DNA of 64,000 nucleotides, taken from NCBI GenBank assembly GCA_963576725.1, contig OY755242.1, forward strand, positions 4,035,093-4,099,092, in the 5' to 3' direction. This DNA is from Azorinus chamasolen. Lineage: Eukaryota; Mollusca; Bivalvia; Cardiida; Solecurtidae. Below the pieces are notes generated by a model. That model saw nothing but the letters and a program-made list of their open reading frames with translations, made no database searches and had not been told where the DNA came from. Below, in pieces: positions 9,982 through 19,407 of the stretch. Both the position numbers and the translations under genes were made by a program. Positions within the stretch are counted from its first letter, which is position 1. Each line of letters opens with the position of its first letter.

Positions 9982-10432
9982 CCCGTTTTACCTGTCGAAT
10001 ATTTATGTAAGACATGATAACTATATGTATACAGTTGAACGTCGATTATCCGAACACTAAAATACGTATTATTATCGATCTTTAAGACAGGTGGCAGCTT
10101 AATGCATGGTGAAAGTCATGTAGAAAGCTCCTCTAGGAGCTTTCTGCATGACTTTCACCATGCATTAAGCAGCCACCTGCCTAAAAGGGTCTAAATTCTT
10201 CTATATCGAAAATTCGAATAATCGAGGTTTTACTGTATATATTAGTCAATTTTTAAAAGCAGTATTTACAAGAGAATGTTAGAGTGTGGCAGAAACTATA
10301 GAATCAGGCCTATATTACACGTAACTAAGTAAACAGATCAGACACTATTCAAACAGCTCCTTCAAAAGTCGTCTGATTTGGGTCTACTTTGTTTGCAAAT
10401 GCGTGAAAATGCGTTTATATGAGTGAAAGGGT
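9982..10432 (-). mobile_element. T5 MITE split by a TA-3 insertion
   Basis: TTAA 9978-9981, ATATTTATGTAAGACATGAT, then the TA-3 element; resumes at 10236 with ATTAGTCAATTTTTAAAAGC and a degraded hairpin, ending GAGTGAAAGGG. Confidence 0.65.
10032..10235. mobile_element. TA-3 hairpin MITE, full length, nested in T5
   Basis: TA at 10030-10031 and 10236-10237. Ends CAGTTGAACGTCGATTATCC and AATCGAGGTTTTACTG. Palindrome around GCTCCTCTAGGAGC. Confidence 0.85.
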
Positions 10433-10454
10433 TTGCGTAATTATTAGAGAAAAA

Positions 10455-10577
10455 TTATTATTAAAGTATTACAGAAAGCTCCCAGACGCGCTGGGACCAT
10501 GTATTAAGCCTCAATCATGTTTTAAACCCACAAAGTGATACTCATTTATGTATTCGGATAGGCTAGGTTTTAGTGTA
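10455..10577 (+). mobile_element. Degenerate TA-type MITE remnant
   Basis: CAGAAAGCTCCCAGACGCGC, then GTATTAAGCC and GGATAGGCTAGGTTTTAGTG. Only the right half is recognisable. Confidence 0.45.
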
Positions 10578-10802
10578 TCACAAATTATTTGCTGTCAATG
10601 AGAATAGTCGCGAAATATTTACGGGAGTGAGTGGGCACGTATGTTAAAAGCAATTGGTGAATATTTATGGATGATTTCCGTAATATCCGAATTACTCTAT
10701 AAGTATTCGGACAGACTGAAGGAGCAGTTTGATCAGGGTCTACACTGTTTGCTACTACGTCATTCTTATTCAAAGTTATCAATTGGTGCTAAACTTATAT
10801 AA

Positions 10803-10976
10803 ACTTACTCCATAAATACGCCTTTCTACGCATTTGCAAACAGAGTAGACCCAGATCAGACGGCTCCTATAAGAGTCGTCTGATATGGGTCTGCTCTGTT
10901 TACTAACGAAATAATATTGTAATTAATATTCGATGACGGCATTATTTCTTACATGAATATTCATGGAGGAAATGGC
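10803..10976 (+). mobile_element. T5 TTAA MITE
   Basis: ACTCCATAAATACGCCTTTC, hairpin GCAAACAGAGTAGACCCAGA ... GGGTCTGCTCTGTTTACT, ACATGAATATTCATGGAGGA right end. Internally shortened. Confidence 0.7.
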
Positions 10977-11247
10977 TAATGGCTTTACAGACAGTGTGAA
11001 TCGAGAGACTGCAAAAGTGATAGGCTATTTGATAATTTATTGTTTATCGATATTTTAATAGTGTCGTGCTGTTAAAAAAATGACGTCTGCTGAAAATTGA
11101 TCCGTTGCAAATTTTGCTACCTTCCGACTTTGAGAGTTCAGATATTTGAGAAAATATTTACATAATGGCCAATAACCTTTGAACTTCTCGGCAGTTTGGG
11201 TCACTTCGATGGAAGTTGTATGAAACTGCCATTCGGGCTTATCAGTA

Positions 11248-11446
11248 CAATTAAACCCTCTAAACCGGACTTTATATTAGTACTGCTGTCGGTCGTTCGG
11301 ACTGGCAGCAGCTTAATGCAGGTTGAACGTCATGCAGAAAGCTCTCAGAGGAGCTTTCTGCATGACTTTCAACCTGAATTAAGCAGTAACCTGCCTAAAT
11401 AGCTAACATGTTTTAATTACAATTCCGGTTTAGAGGGGGTCTACTG
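11248..11446. mobile_element. TA-2 hairpin MITE
   Basis: TA at 11246-11247 and 11447-11448. CAATTAAACCCTCTAAACCG left, TAGAGGGGGTCTACTG right; stem centre GCTCTCAGAGGAGC. Confidence 0.8.
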
Positions 11447-11734
11447 TATAAGGGTGTGACATTATTTATATGACCGAGTTTCACGAATATTCTCAATCAT
11501 GTGTATTTGGTTGACAACTTTGCAGAGACTGGGAGCTAAGCAATAATGTTTGAGATTTGTTTTTAAGTTTGAGAATATGTCGGTTAATTCAAGTCCTGTG
11601 CAAACATGACTTTCACTTAATTAAATGATATAGTTAGAATAAATGTAACACGCATTTATCCATTTTTTTTATCAATTTCTTGAATAGACATTTGTTGCAG
11701 TGTCCCGAGTTAACATATGGTATGTATCTTCGAT

Positions 11735-11819
11735 GCAGTAAAGTCTCGCTAATGGGACCACATCATTTACCATTATACAAGTCTTTAAAGGCAGGTGGTT
11801 GCGTAATGCAGAAGAAGTA
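11735..11819 (+). mobile_element. TA-type MITE left half, interrupted
   Basis: GCAGTAAAGTCTCGCTAATG, then AAGGCAGGTGGTTGCGTAAT; a TA-1 element follows directly at 11820. Confidence 0.55.
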
Positions 11820-12022
11820 CAGTAAAACCTCTCTATAACGGCCATGGAATGTGTTAATTACTTGGTATTTAGGGCAGGTTGTTGCTTAAAGCAAGGTGAA
11901 AGTAAAACAGAACGCTCCTATAGGAGCGTTCTGTTCTACTTTCACCTTGCTTTAAGCAGCCACCTGCCTTTAACACAAAATATTTTGTGTAATTTAGTGG
12001 CCGTTATAGAGAGGTTTTACTG
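11820..12022. mobile_element. TA-1 hairpin MITE, full length
   Basis: TA at 11818-11819 and 12023-12024. Palindrome around CTCCTATAGGAG; one of the best-preserved TA-1 copies. Confidence 0.85.
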
Positions 12023-12074
12023 TAATGTAGAAAGATCCTATGTGATGTATTGTCATCATTTTTTCTGCATCAAC

Positions 12075-12290
12075 CCTTACCGGATATAGACGGCATGCGA
12101 CGCCTTTGCAAACAGGGCAGATCCAGATCAGACAACTCCTCTAAAAGTCGTCTGATCTGGACCTGCTGTGTTCGTTTATGAAATTAGCCTACATAGGTCT
12201 CCATCTTCGTTTGTTAAAGATTGGCGTCTTTGTGATGTAATGTCAACATTCATGAGATTAATATTTATGATATCATTATTTATAGCGAGA
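12075..12290 (+). mobile_element. T5 MITE, degraded
   Basis: CCCTTACCGGATATAGACGG, hairpin GCAAACAGGGCAGATCCAGA / GTCTGATCTGGACCTGC (no mismatch), and ATTTATGATATCATTATTTA. Confidence 0.6.
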
Positions 12291-12316
12291 ACTTATACAC
12301 CACCACCTGGGTTTAA

Positions 12317-12540
12317 ACCTTTCCCTGTTCTATGTTTGTTCCAAATCTCAATGCCTACTAAATATTCATGGACACGATAGTTATAATGAAATATGGAAGA
12401 TGGAGTACTGTAGCCATTTTGGAAAGTTAAGAATATTAATTCATTAGCAAACAGAGCAGACCCTGATCAGACGACTCCTAAAGGACCTGGGTCTACTATG
12501 TTTGCAAATATGTGAAAACGTGTTTATATGAAGGAAAGGG
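12317..12540 (-). mobile_element. T1 TTAA MITE, shortened hairpin
   Basis: TTAA 12313-12316, CCTTTCCCTGTTCTATGTTT, hairpin arm GCAAACAGAGCAGACCCTGA, right end GAAGGAAAGGG with TTAC target. Confidence 0.7.
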
Positions 12541-12845
12541 TTACACACTCCATACTGTATTCATTAAGTCGTGAATTAGTAAGGATCTATGCTGGCCAAA
12601 CACTGTATGATAACTTTTACTCGGAACGGACTGCACTAAATACTTAAGTAATATTTACCAATCTGGGCGGGTACGAAAGCATGGTTGGTGTTATCAGAAG
12701 TCAATTCATGATTTGTTCACGTTATCTAAATTAGTTTGATTACATACAGCGCAGTATGTCGGGGTGTTGCGAGGTTTCGGCCAGTAAAGGAGCGTAAAGG
12801 TGTGGTCTAGGATTGGCTGAGTAAAAATCCCAATAGTGGTTAAGA

Positions 12846-13012
12846 TTCTCCAAGTACAGAGCCCCATATAGTGTTTAGTATTCTCCGAGTACAGAGCCCC
12901 ATAGTGTTTAGGACTCTCCGAGTAAAGAGCCCCGATAGTATTTAGGACTCTTTTAGTAAAGAGCCCCCCGATAGTGTTTAGTATTTGCTGAGTAGAGAGA
13001 CCCAGTACTATA
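12846..13012 (+). repeat. Five-copy 33-36 bp tandem repeat upstream of the first GT31 gene
   Basis: Units start at 12846, 12881, 12914, 12948 and 12984, each with a variant of CTCCGAGTAAAGAGCCCC then ATAGTGTTTAG. The array ends about 225 bp before the ATG at 13237, in the likely promoter/5' UTR region. Copies have diverged, so it is not a very recent expansion. Confidence 0.8.
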
Positions 13013-13204
13013 CAAAACTATGACGGACTCTACACAATAATACAACGATATAAATGCACTTTATTACGCACACTAGTAATAAAACTATACTCCGGTCGAA
13101 ATGAAGTGTGTGCCTAGAAATTGAAATGTGGAACAGATTTATGAATCATTTCAAGAGTGGATGTGATAACCGACTGTGATTGAACTGCGACAACTGACTT
13201 GTGT

Positions 13205-13220
13205 TTCTGATGTTTTGTAG
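13205..13220 (+). promoter_or_regulatory. Candidate 3' splice acceptor before the GT31 gene at 13237
   Basis: A T-rich run ending in TTTTGTAG lies 17 bp before the chosen ATG. It would join a non-coding 5' exon to a single coding exon, a common arrangement for B3GALT-type genes. No upstream exon can be identified by eye. Confidence 0.3.
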
Positions 13221-13236
13221 ACGTCGACTTCGAAAG

Positions 13237-14424
13237 ATGAGGAAGCGACTCGATACACTTGCAATCTTCGGCTGCCTAGTACTTGCCTCCATTTCCATTA
13301 TATATTTCTCTGGAGTTGACAATCTACCGGGGACAAGGTCTACAATACCTACGAGTTTACGCAACATACGGAACTTTAGAGAAGTATCTTCTGTCACAAG
13401 AAGTAGACCTACATTTCAGGAAATATTTGGAAAGAACAATCGCGGAACCTTATTTTTCACGGCGTATAATGCGACATATCGTGAAATCTCAACTTTAAAT
13501 AATGCCGATGCTTCTCTTGCTGAGAAACCAGGAACTAAGGAAAAGCCAAGGAGAAATAGAACTCTGACAAATGGAGTAGTATTGCCGGAAATAATTATCG
13601 GTAATAAATCAATGTGCGATCAGGTTGATATCCTTGTTTATGTTCAAAGTTCTGTCGGAAACTTCCTGAAAAGACGCAACATCCGACGAACATGGGCGGC
13701 AAGCAAGACATTTAAAACGATACGACTTAAAACCCTTTTCATTCTTGGGAAACCAGAAAGACTTGACGATCAAATAAAAATAAACAGTGAACAGATCCTA
13801 CATGGAGATATTCTTGAAGCAAATTTCTCAGATAATGTTTATAATATCTCCATCAAAAGTGTGTTAGCTATGCACTGGATTAGTACATATTGTAAAGATG
13901 TCAAGTATATTATCAAAGTCGACGACGACGTGTTCTTAAATTCCTTTAAAGTCGTGGAACTCGTCTTGCCCAAGCTGAGTCACAATACTATCGCATGCCA
14001 TTTGATCAAAGCCGGGACCAGCCCAATCGTTCGAGATAAAAATAACAAATGGTATATCCCTCCCGTTATCTTTCCGAATAAGACCCACTTACCTGAGTTT
14101 TGTTCGGGTTACGCAGTGTTTATGACTTCCCATCTCTTATTTGACCTGTACTCTCAAGTGGAGTCATCTCCTTTCATTCGTGTGGATGACGTGTATGTGT
14201 TTGGACAACTAACTCAATCTCTTGGAAACGTAAAGTTTTGGGATCTTAAAGCAAATTTCACTCTCAGTGAAGATAAAGGACTGGGTGCCTTTCGTTCTGG
14301 CCGCAAAGACATACTGGCTGTGAATATTAGAACCACGTCAGCTATGGAGGAGCTGTGGTCCTGGACGCTCATGAGCCTGTCTGGCTGGGCCAAAGAAAAT
14401 TCAAAGGTGAATAGGGCATATTGA
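13237..14424 (+). CDS. GT31 beta-1,3-galactosyltransferase-like protein (type II membrane, 395 aa)
   Basis: Predicted Golgi glycosyltransferase of family GT31 (Galactosyl_T fold), which transfers Gal or GlcNAc in beta-1,3 linkage from a UDP-sugar. Seen: a short basic cytosolic tail (MRKRLDT), one hydrophobic anchor at about residues 8-24, a Ser/Thr/Arg-rich stem, then the catalytic domain with RRNIRRTW (W153), LFILGKPE, a NFSDNVYNISIKS block, VDDDVF (D229-D231, the metal/UDP-binding DxD equivalent) and VDDVYVFG (D317-D318, matching the family's EDVYVG). Several N-glycosylation sequons follow the anchor. The frame is open without introns. I chose the ATG at 13237 because it has A at -3 and places the basic tail directly before the anchor; an in-frame ATG at 13210 has C at -3 and overlaps a possible splice acceptor. 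Donor and acceptor sugars cannot be told from sequence. No AATAAA is visible between the stop and the T1 MITE that starts 85 bp downstream. Confidence 0.9.
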   Translation: MRKRLDTLAIFGCLVLASISIIYFSGVDNLPGTRSTIPTSLRNIRNFREVSSVTRSRPTFQEIFGKNNRGTLFFTAYNATYREISTLNNADASLAEKPGTKEKPRRNRTLTNGVVLPEIIIGNKSMCDQVDILVYVQSSVGNFLKRRNIRRTWAASKTFKTIRLKTLFILGKPERLDDQIKINSEQILHGDILEANFSDNVYNISIKSVLAMHWISTYCKDVKYIIKVDDDVFLNSFKVVELVLPKLSHNTIACHLIKAGTSPIVRDKNNKWYIPPVIFPNKTHLPEFCSGYAVFMTSHLLFDLYSQVESSPFIRVDDVYVFGQLTQSLGNVKFWDLKANFTLSEDKGLGAFRSGRKDILAVNIRTTSAMEELWSWTLMSLSGWAKENSKVNRAY

Positions 14425-14508
14425 TTACACTAATTAATACAAATTTTTCCAACAAAAAAGGTCGATTCAATTTATGTTCATATATACTATCGGACTTACT
14501 TCACTTAA

Positions 14509-14750
14509 CCCTTTCCCTCATATAAACGTGTTTTCACGCATTTGCAAACAGTGAAGACCCAGATCAGACGGCTCCTATAGGAGCCGTCTGATCAGGGTCT
14601 ACTCTGTTTGCTTATGGAATTTGATAGATCTGTGTCTTTAGTTTCTTAAATGGCTACATTGTAGCACCTTCCATACTTCATTACAACTATTTTATCCATG
14701 AATATTCGGTAGGTATTGAAAGTTGAGCTAAATATAGAGCAGGGAACGGG
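14509..14750 (+). mobile_element. T1 TTAA hairpin MITE, reference copy
   Basis: TTAA 14505-14508 and 14751-14754; 242 bp. CCCTTTCCCTCATATAAACG start, hairpin 14542-14610 with CCCAGATCAG opposite CTGATCAGGG (A/A mismatch), AGCAGGGAACGGG end. Lies 85 bp downstream of the first GT31 stop. Confidence 0.88.
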
Positions 14751-14784
14751 TTAAGTGATATCTGGCAACAGTATCCCCTTTTAG

Positions 14785-15036
14785 CCCTTTACTCCATGAA
14801 TATTCATCTTAAAGATATTGACATCATGAATATTAATCCGATTAATTTCTAATGATGCATATGAACATAGGCCATATTTACCTTAGCAGACATTGTAGAA
14901 TGAGATCTAAATCATTCCATATGCAAACAGAGCAGACCCTGATCAGGTAGCAAATAACGGAGCCGTCTGACGTAAGTCTACTCTGTTTGCAAAGGCATTA
15001 GAATGTGCATTTGCATGTATTACCTGTAGGAAAGGG
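14785..15036 (-). mobile_element. T5 TTAA MITE
   Basis: CCCTTTACTCCATGAATATT start, hairpin with an enlarged loop at 14922-14995, end GGAAAGGG at TTAA 15037-15040. A T5 end fragment follows to about 15118 (GCAAAGGG/TTAA). Confidence 0.7.
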
Positions 15037-15162
15037 TTAAGCGACTATTAATTATAGAAATCTGATTTTGGTCTACCCTGTTTGCAAAGGCATGATTATT
15101 GTCCATTTGTGGCAAAGGGTTAACATGACCTGATAGAGATCTGTCCATGTACTTACAAAGTA

Positions 15163-15367
15163 CAGTAGAACCTGTCTTAAGCGACCATCAAAACAAGAGG
15201 GTTTAAGTATGGTCTGTGAGGCATGTGGTACCTTAATACGGGTCAAAGTAATGCAGAAAGCTCCTATAGCAGTTTTCTGCATTACGTTTTCCCTGTATTA
15301 AGCAACCACCTATCTTAAAAGATTCCTGTTTCCAATTAATAATAGGTTGCTTAAGACAGGTTCTATA
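15163..15367 (+). mobile_element. TA-6 hairpin MITE
   Basis: CAGTAGAACCTGTCTTAAGC left, GCTTAAGACAGGTTCTATAG right, core CTTAATACGGGTCAAAGTAA. Confidence 0.8.
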
Positions 15368-15429
15368 GATCCAGATCCGACGGCTGCTGTAAGAACCGTC
15401 TGATCACGGTCTGCTGTTTGCATATGAAA

Positions 15430-15785
15430 ATAAACATAGATCTGCCTCTGCAGTTTCTGCCACTACCAAAGCTTGCTGCGTTCATATGTCATTATTTAGA
15501 TTGCATCGTTACACGAGTAAGTGCTTATACATGAATAATCATCATGTTTAGATAGACAGGTGTGGTAGACGAACGTGTGGTTTTGTTTCGTGTCTCTTTT
15601 CTTCGGGAGGGGGTTGGTATTGTTGTGTTGGTTTTATATTGCTTTTACGTTTTACGTAATATGAGATATGCATATCTTCATAAAAATGTGTGCTGTTGAA
15701 TTGTCCTTCCACATTTATTCTACACAATGTGTTGTCAACATAAGGAATATACGGCGTGCATTTACATGTCAACATTTATCATGCA
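15430..15785. other. No gene recognised
   Basis: T-rich stretch with CTTCGGGAGGGGGTTGGT. Nothing supportable beyond flanking MITE remnants (a T1/T5-like hairpin fragment at about 15365-15422). Confidence 0.45.
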
Positions 15786-15867
15786 GAACAAAATAATGTC
15801 TGCCCAATGTCTGATTTGCTGAACTTTTTACTCACTTCAGTTTCTTGCTAGTCTTTAATAAACTACT

Positions 15868-15978
15868 TGCCGAGTATCGAACAGTTTGGATCCTGATTAG
15901 ACGCGGACTTGCTCGGCGTCTTATATGGATCCCGGCTGTTTGCAGAAGCCTGTGAGGTGACGCTAAGCACGAGAAGGG
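15868..15978 (+). mobile_element. T4 MITE, right part
   Basis: GAACAGTTTGGATCCTGATT ... TATGGATCCCGGCTGTTTGC hairpin and GAGAAGGG end at TTAA 15979-15982. Confidence 0.6.
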
Positions 15979-16081
15979 TTAACTGGTTACCTGTAATTAA
16001 TGAATGGTAGAGTCAGTGTGAAGTGTATAACGGACAAGAACTAACACAGTTATGGATGTGGATGTATGAAGCAAATCCATA

Positions 16082-16229
16082 ACCGTTTGTGCTTAGTGTA
16101 GGGTGAAAGTCATGCAGCAAGCTTCTAGAGGAGCTTTCTGCATGCGTTTCACCCTGCATTAAGCTGCCACCTGTCTTATAGACCTGTATTGATACTATTT
16201 TAAATGTCCGATTCGGAAAGGTTTTACTG
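16082..16229 (+). mobile_element. TA-2 MITE lacking its left terminus
   Basis: GTAGGGTGAAAGTCATGCAG pairs with CTTTCACCCTGCATTAAGC-type arm; right end AAAGGTTTTACTG. Confidence 0.7.
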
Positions 16230-16284
16230 TAATTCCTCTCAGGGTCTTTGATGCTGTACGTCTGCAGTCTTTTATTTCAGTTAA

Positions 16285-16548
16285 CCCCCCCCCCCCACCC
16301 CCACCCCCACCCCCCCATTAAGTTTTATGTAAGAAACCAATGGTATTGTGAATATTTATTAGCTGATTTTTTGTAAGGGGCGAATTAATTTGGGATATTT
16401 TGGTCATGGCAGAAACTGTAGAATCAGGCCTAAATAATACAGTAGAAAAACAGAGCAGACCCTGATCAGACTGTTCTGACAGGAGCCGTTTTATCTTGGT
16501 ATAGTATCTACACTGTTTGCAAAGACGTGGAAATTATTTTCTGTCGGG
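16285..16548 (-). mobile_element. T5 MITE whose CCC end has become a C-tract
   Basis: TTAA 16281-16284, then about 33 bp of C with three A, where other copies read CCCTTTACTCC. Continues TATGTAAGAAACCAATGGTA and a hairpin with CAGACCCTGATCAGACTG. Confidence 0.7.
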
Positions 16549-16554
16549 TAAAGA

Positions 16555-17040
16555 GCGTGCCTTCTAATCAGGATCTGTACTGTTTGCTTATGTACCATAG
16601 CCAAACCTTCACGTGTTCATATACCTGAATAACAAATTATTCGAATTAATATCCGTGAAGTCATAAATTATTTTATCACATAATTTGCCGTGTGGAGTGC
16701 CGAAACAGAGTGCCGTAAATCACGGAAATGCATTAGTGAATTTTTATGCAAATGAGCGGTTTGAATCCGGCTTTACTGCGCTGTAAACAATGGCTAGAAC
16801 AGCCGTCAGATATAGTCGTTTCACTTTCTATGGCACTTTTTAAGGGTTATGTGATAAAAAGAATATTTCATTCGTGTTCATTACAAATTGTTTTCATGAA
16901 AGTCGTTTACTATAATGAATATTACACTCGCTAAAGCGTAGAACAAGAAAATGAGCAACATTAGTCATCTGCAAACTTGTTCATATTATTCTTCATTTTT
17001 GTTTGAAACACAGTCACAGTAACACAGTCGTAGTTGAATC
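16555..17040. other. No gene recognised
   Basis: Contains a degraded T5-like stretch (about 16560-16640) and otherwise unremarkable AT-rich DNA. Confidence 0.4.
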
Positions 17041-17048
17041 AGAGTTAA

Positions 17049-17256
17049 CCCTTATTGTACGGGACACGAGTCACTAATGTCCTTTGCAAACAGTGTAGAC
17101 CCCGATGAGAGGGTTCCTTGATGCCTCTCATCAGGGTCTGCACTGTTTGTCATTTTACACTGTTCTTTGGAAAAATCCCTAAATATTCACAATATTAAGC
17201 TTGACCTGTTTGAATTTTGGAATAGTCCATTTAGAAAAGGCAGCGCTGTAAGGGAT
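17049..17256 (-). mobile_element. T6 TTAA MITE
   Basis: TTAA 17045-17048, CCCTTATTGTACGGGACACG, hairpin GCAAACAGTGTAGACCCCGA ... TCATCAGGGTCTGCACTGTT, then TTCACAATATTAAGC and a degraded right end. Confidence 0.7.
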
Positions 17257-17403
17257 AAAGTCTTTTCAACACTTAGTATTTTATTTCAAAATTAGTGTCG
17301 GCCATAGTGGATACTGATGGGGCTTCGAGCTACTCGTAGGCTCGTGAGGAACCAAACTGTGTGTATCGGTCATCCACAGCCTCGCCCTTAGAGCTATAAG
17401 GGT

Positions 17404-17627
17404 CAACCACTTTACTTCATAGATAGGCATGTTGACGCCCTATCAAACAGAACACACGAACAGGAGCCCCTGGTCACCTTAGCTCTGTTTTGCCAATTGA
17501 AACTCTTGTTTGATTCTACAGTTTCTGTTACGGCCAAAATCGCAATGCTCATAGGCCAGTATAAGCATAAAATAATAAATATTTACGATATCATTATTTC
17601 TTACATGAATATTCATAGAATAAAGAG
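17404..17627 (+). mobile_element. T5 MITE, hairpin degraded
   Basis: TTACTTCATAGATAGGCATG, partial hairpin CAAACAGAACACACG / AGCTCTGTTTTG, right end TACATGAATATTCATAGAAT at TTAA 17628-17631. Confidence 0.6.
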
Positions 17628-17656
17628 TTAAGAAAGTATGGTGTTAAATACTATCA

Positions 17657-17899
17657 AACCTTTTCCTCATATAGATGCAGTTTCACGCATTTGCAAACAG
17701 AGTGGACTCAGATCAGACAGCTACTATAGGAGCCGTCTGATCAGGGTCTGTCCTGTTTGCTAGTGGAATTTAAGATATCTGTTTCTTTACTACCTAAAAT
17801 GGCTGAAATTTCCCACCTTCCATATTTCACTATAATTATTCTGTCCATGAATTTTCAGTCGGTATTGAACTTTAAAATAAACATAAAACAGGGAAAGAG
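17657..17899 (+). mobile_element. T1 MITE
   Basis: CCTTTTCCTCATATAGATGC, hairpin GCAAACAGAGTGGACTCAGA ... CTGATCAGGGTCTGTCCTG, right end AACAGGGAAAG with CTAA target. Confidence 0.7.
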
Positions 17900-17907
17900 C
17901 TAAGAAG

Positions 17908-17970
17908 TCACCTGCCTAAGGGTACGTAAACTATTCTCTACTAGAATTCAGATTTAGAGGGGCTATACTG
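17908..17970 (+). mobile_element. TA-2 MITE right-end fragment
   Basis: AGTCACCTGCCTAAGGGTAC ... AGATTTAGAGGGGCTATACT then TA. Confidence 0.65.
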
Positions 17971-18034
17971 TATTCAATGCTACTGCAAACCAATACTACA
18001 AGATTATTGTTTGGACATATAGTTACCAAAGTCG

Positions 18035-18180
18035 CCGGTAGCCAGCTAAACCACAAGTGTAAGTTTGATCACACGTGTCAGTTGCGTGACAGTTTCGTAT
18101 AGTATAATACTATACATAGTATTAGATACTACACGAAATAAATCCGTCACGCGCCTCTCACCTGTGAGTTTGATGTGTAC
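18035..18180. repeat. Imperfect foldback around ATAGTATAATACTATAC
   Basis: TTGCGTGACAGTTTCGTATA on the left pairs imperfectly with ACGAAATAAATCCGTCACGC on the right; outer arms ACACGTGTCAG / CTCACCTGTGAG are weak. Family unknown. Confidence 0.4.
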
Positions 18181-18195
18181 TGATCTATCTATGTT

Positions 18196-18398
18196 TATTT
18201 CTCAGCTAAATCCTATCTTGTTTGCTACTCACTAGTATCGTCTCTCCTAGACGAGTTTAATGAGTAGTAGCAAGATGGGTTTGGGCGAGGAGATGGTTGT
18301 ATTATTTCTTATTCATACAGCTCTTCTACAGTAGTAGCAAGATGGGTTTGGGCGAGGAGATGGTTTTATTATTTCTTATTCATACAGCTCTTCTACAG
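18196..18398 (+). mobile_element. H-type hairpin with a 67-bp tandem duplication
   Basis: TTCTCAGCTAAATCCTATCT pairs with AGATGGGTTTGGGCGAGGAG. The right arm and flank (TAGTAGCAAGATGGGTTTGG to AGCTCTTCTACAG) are repeated twice, at about 18265-18331 and 18332-18398. Confidence 0.7.
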
Positions 18399-18403
18399 TT
18401 TAA

Positions 18404-18639
18404 CCCTATACCCGACAGACGCGTCTTTTGATGCCGTTACAAACTAAGTTGAACCAGATCAAACGACTCATGTTCGTAAGAGCCGTGTGTTCAGGTGTTG
18501 TTCATTTTGCTTCTGAAATAATATCGATATGACTAACCAGTTTCTTCCATGGTCAAAACCCCACTGCGTCATAATGGAAATGAAAAAAAAAACTTGTTAA
18601 TATTCACAATGTCATTATTTCGTACATAATATGAAGGGT
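18404..18639 (+). mobile_element. T5 MITE abutting T6
   Basis: TTAA 18400-18403, CCCTATACCC, degraded hairpin GTTGAACCAGATCAAACGAC, ATTCACAATGTCATTATTTC, end GAAGGG at TTAA 18640-18643, which is shared with the T6 element that follows. Confidence 0.65.
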
Positions 18640-18643
18640 TTAA

Positions 18644-18805
18644 CCCTTAAAACGCTTAATTTTCGAATGGACTATTCCAAATTTCAACAGGGATTTTCTA
18701 ATGTAAAATGTAACATGACAAACAGTGCAGACCCTGATGAGAAGAATCTCTCTTATCTGGGTCTACACTGTTTGCAAAGGGCACTAGTGTCCCGCACTGT
18801 GGGGG
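18644..18805 (+). mobile_element. T6 TTAA MITE
   Basis: TTAA 18640-18643 and 18806-18809. Hairpin AAACAGTGCAGACCCTGATG ... TATCTGGGTCTACACTGTTT with T/T mismatch; end CGCACTGTGGGGG. Confidence 0.75.
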
Positions 18806-19021
18806 TTAATACATCCATGCTTGGCTATAAGGAAGTTTTACTGTATTGTGTACAACATTCCGGTTACTGGGTAATAATTCATTATCGCATTTTATCAGCT
18901 TATCGGCAATCCCCTAACCGTGCCTGCGAAACAATAGACCCCATATTTATCTGGGCTCTTGGGTGTATCCGGGTTTATCTGATATTACTCTACCCCGGAA
19001 CTCAGGATAATGGGGCTCCTT

Positions 19022-19116
19022 ATTTCTCCAATGAACTGTTATGAATGCTCACTAGAATCGTCCCACAGAAGATTCTTATGAGTAGTATCAGGATAGTGCT
19101 TGGTGGAGAAATGAAG
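19022..19116. mobile_element. H-type hairpin element
   Basis: TTTCTCCAATGAACTGTTAT pairs with ATAGTGCTTGGTGGAGAAAT; inner arms CTCACTAGAATCGTC / GATTCTTATGAGTAG. Confidence 0.6.
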
Positions 19117-19276
19117 TAAATGTTCTAGCTAAACGTTTAGTTTAACACTATATCTAAATTCCTGCCAATATTCCTATCACTAGTTTGCAAATATATACTT
19201 CAGCAATGAAGACCCTGGTCGGAGAGCACTCTTATCGATGTCTTCATTGTTGACTCCACATATTAAGTTCCTAATT

Positions 19277-19372
19277 ACACGCACATACACGCGAGTGTAC
19301 ACGTACAATGTACGTATGCACGCGTGAACACACGTTTACACGCACGAATACTCATACCCACGCACGCACGCT
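19277..19372 (+). repeat. Degenerate CACG/CACA-rich simple repeat
   Basis: Alternating ACACGCG, ACACGT and CACGCACG strings over about 95 bp. Confidence 0.75.
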
Positions 19373-19407
19373 GATCATGTGACGTATTGAAATATGGCGA
19401 ATGTTTA

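Noticed and set aside
13210..13236. Upstream ATG (13210) or GTG (13201) as the start of the first GT31 gene
   Set aside because: Poor start context and overlap with a splice-acceptor-like TTTTGTAG; the ATG at 13237 gives the normal short basic tail before the anchor.
18631..19044. 137-codon frame
   Set aside because: It starts in the T6 terminus, crosses the T6 hairpin and ends near an H hairpin; composed of repeat sequence.
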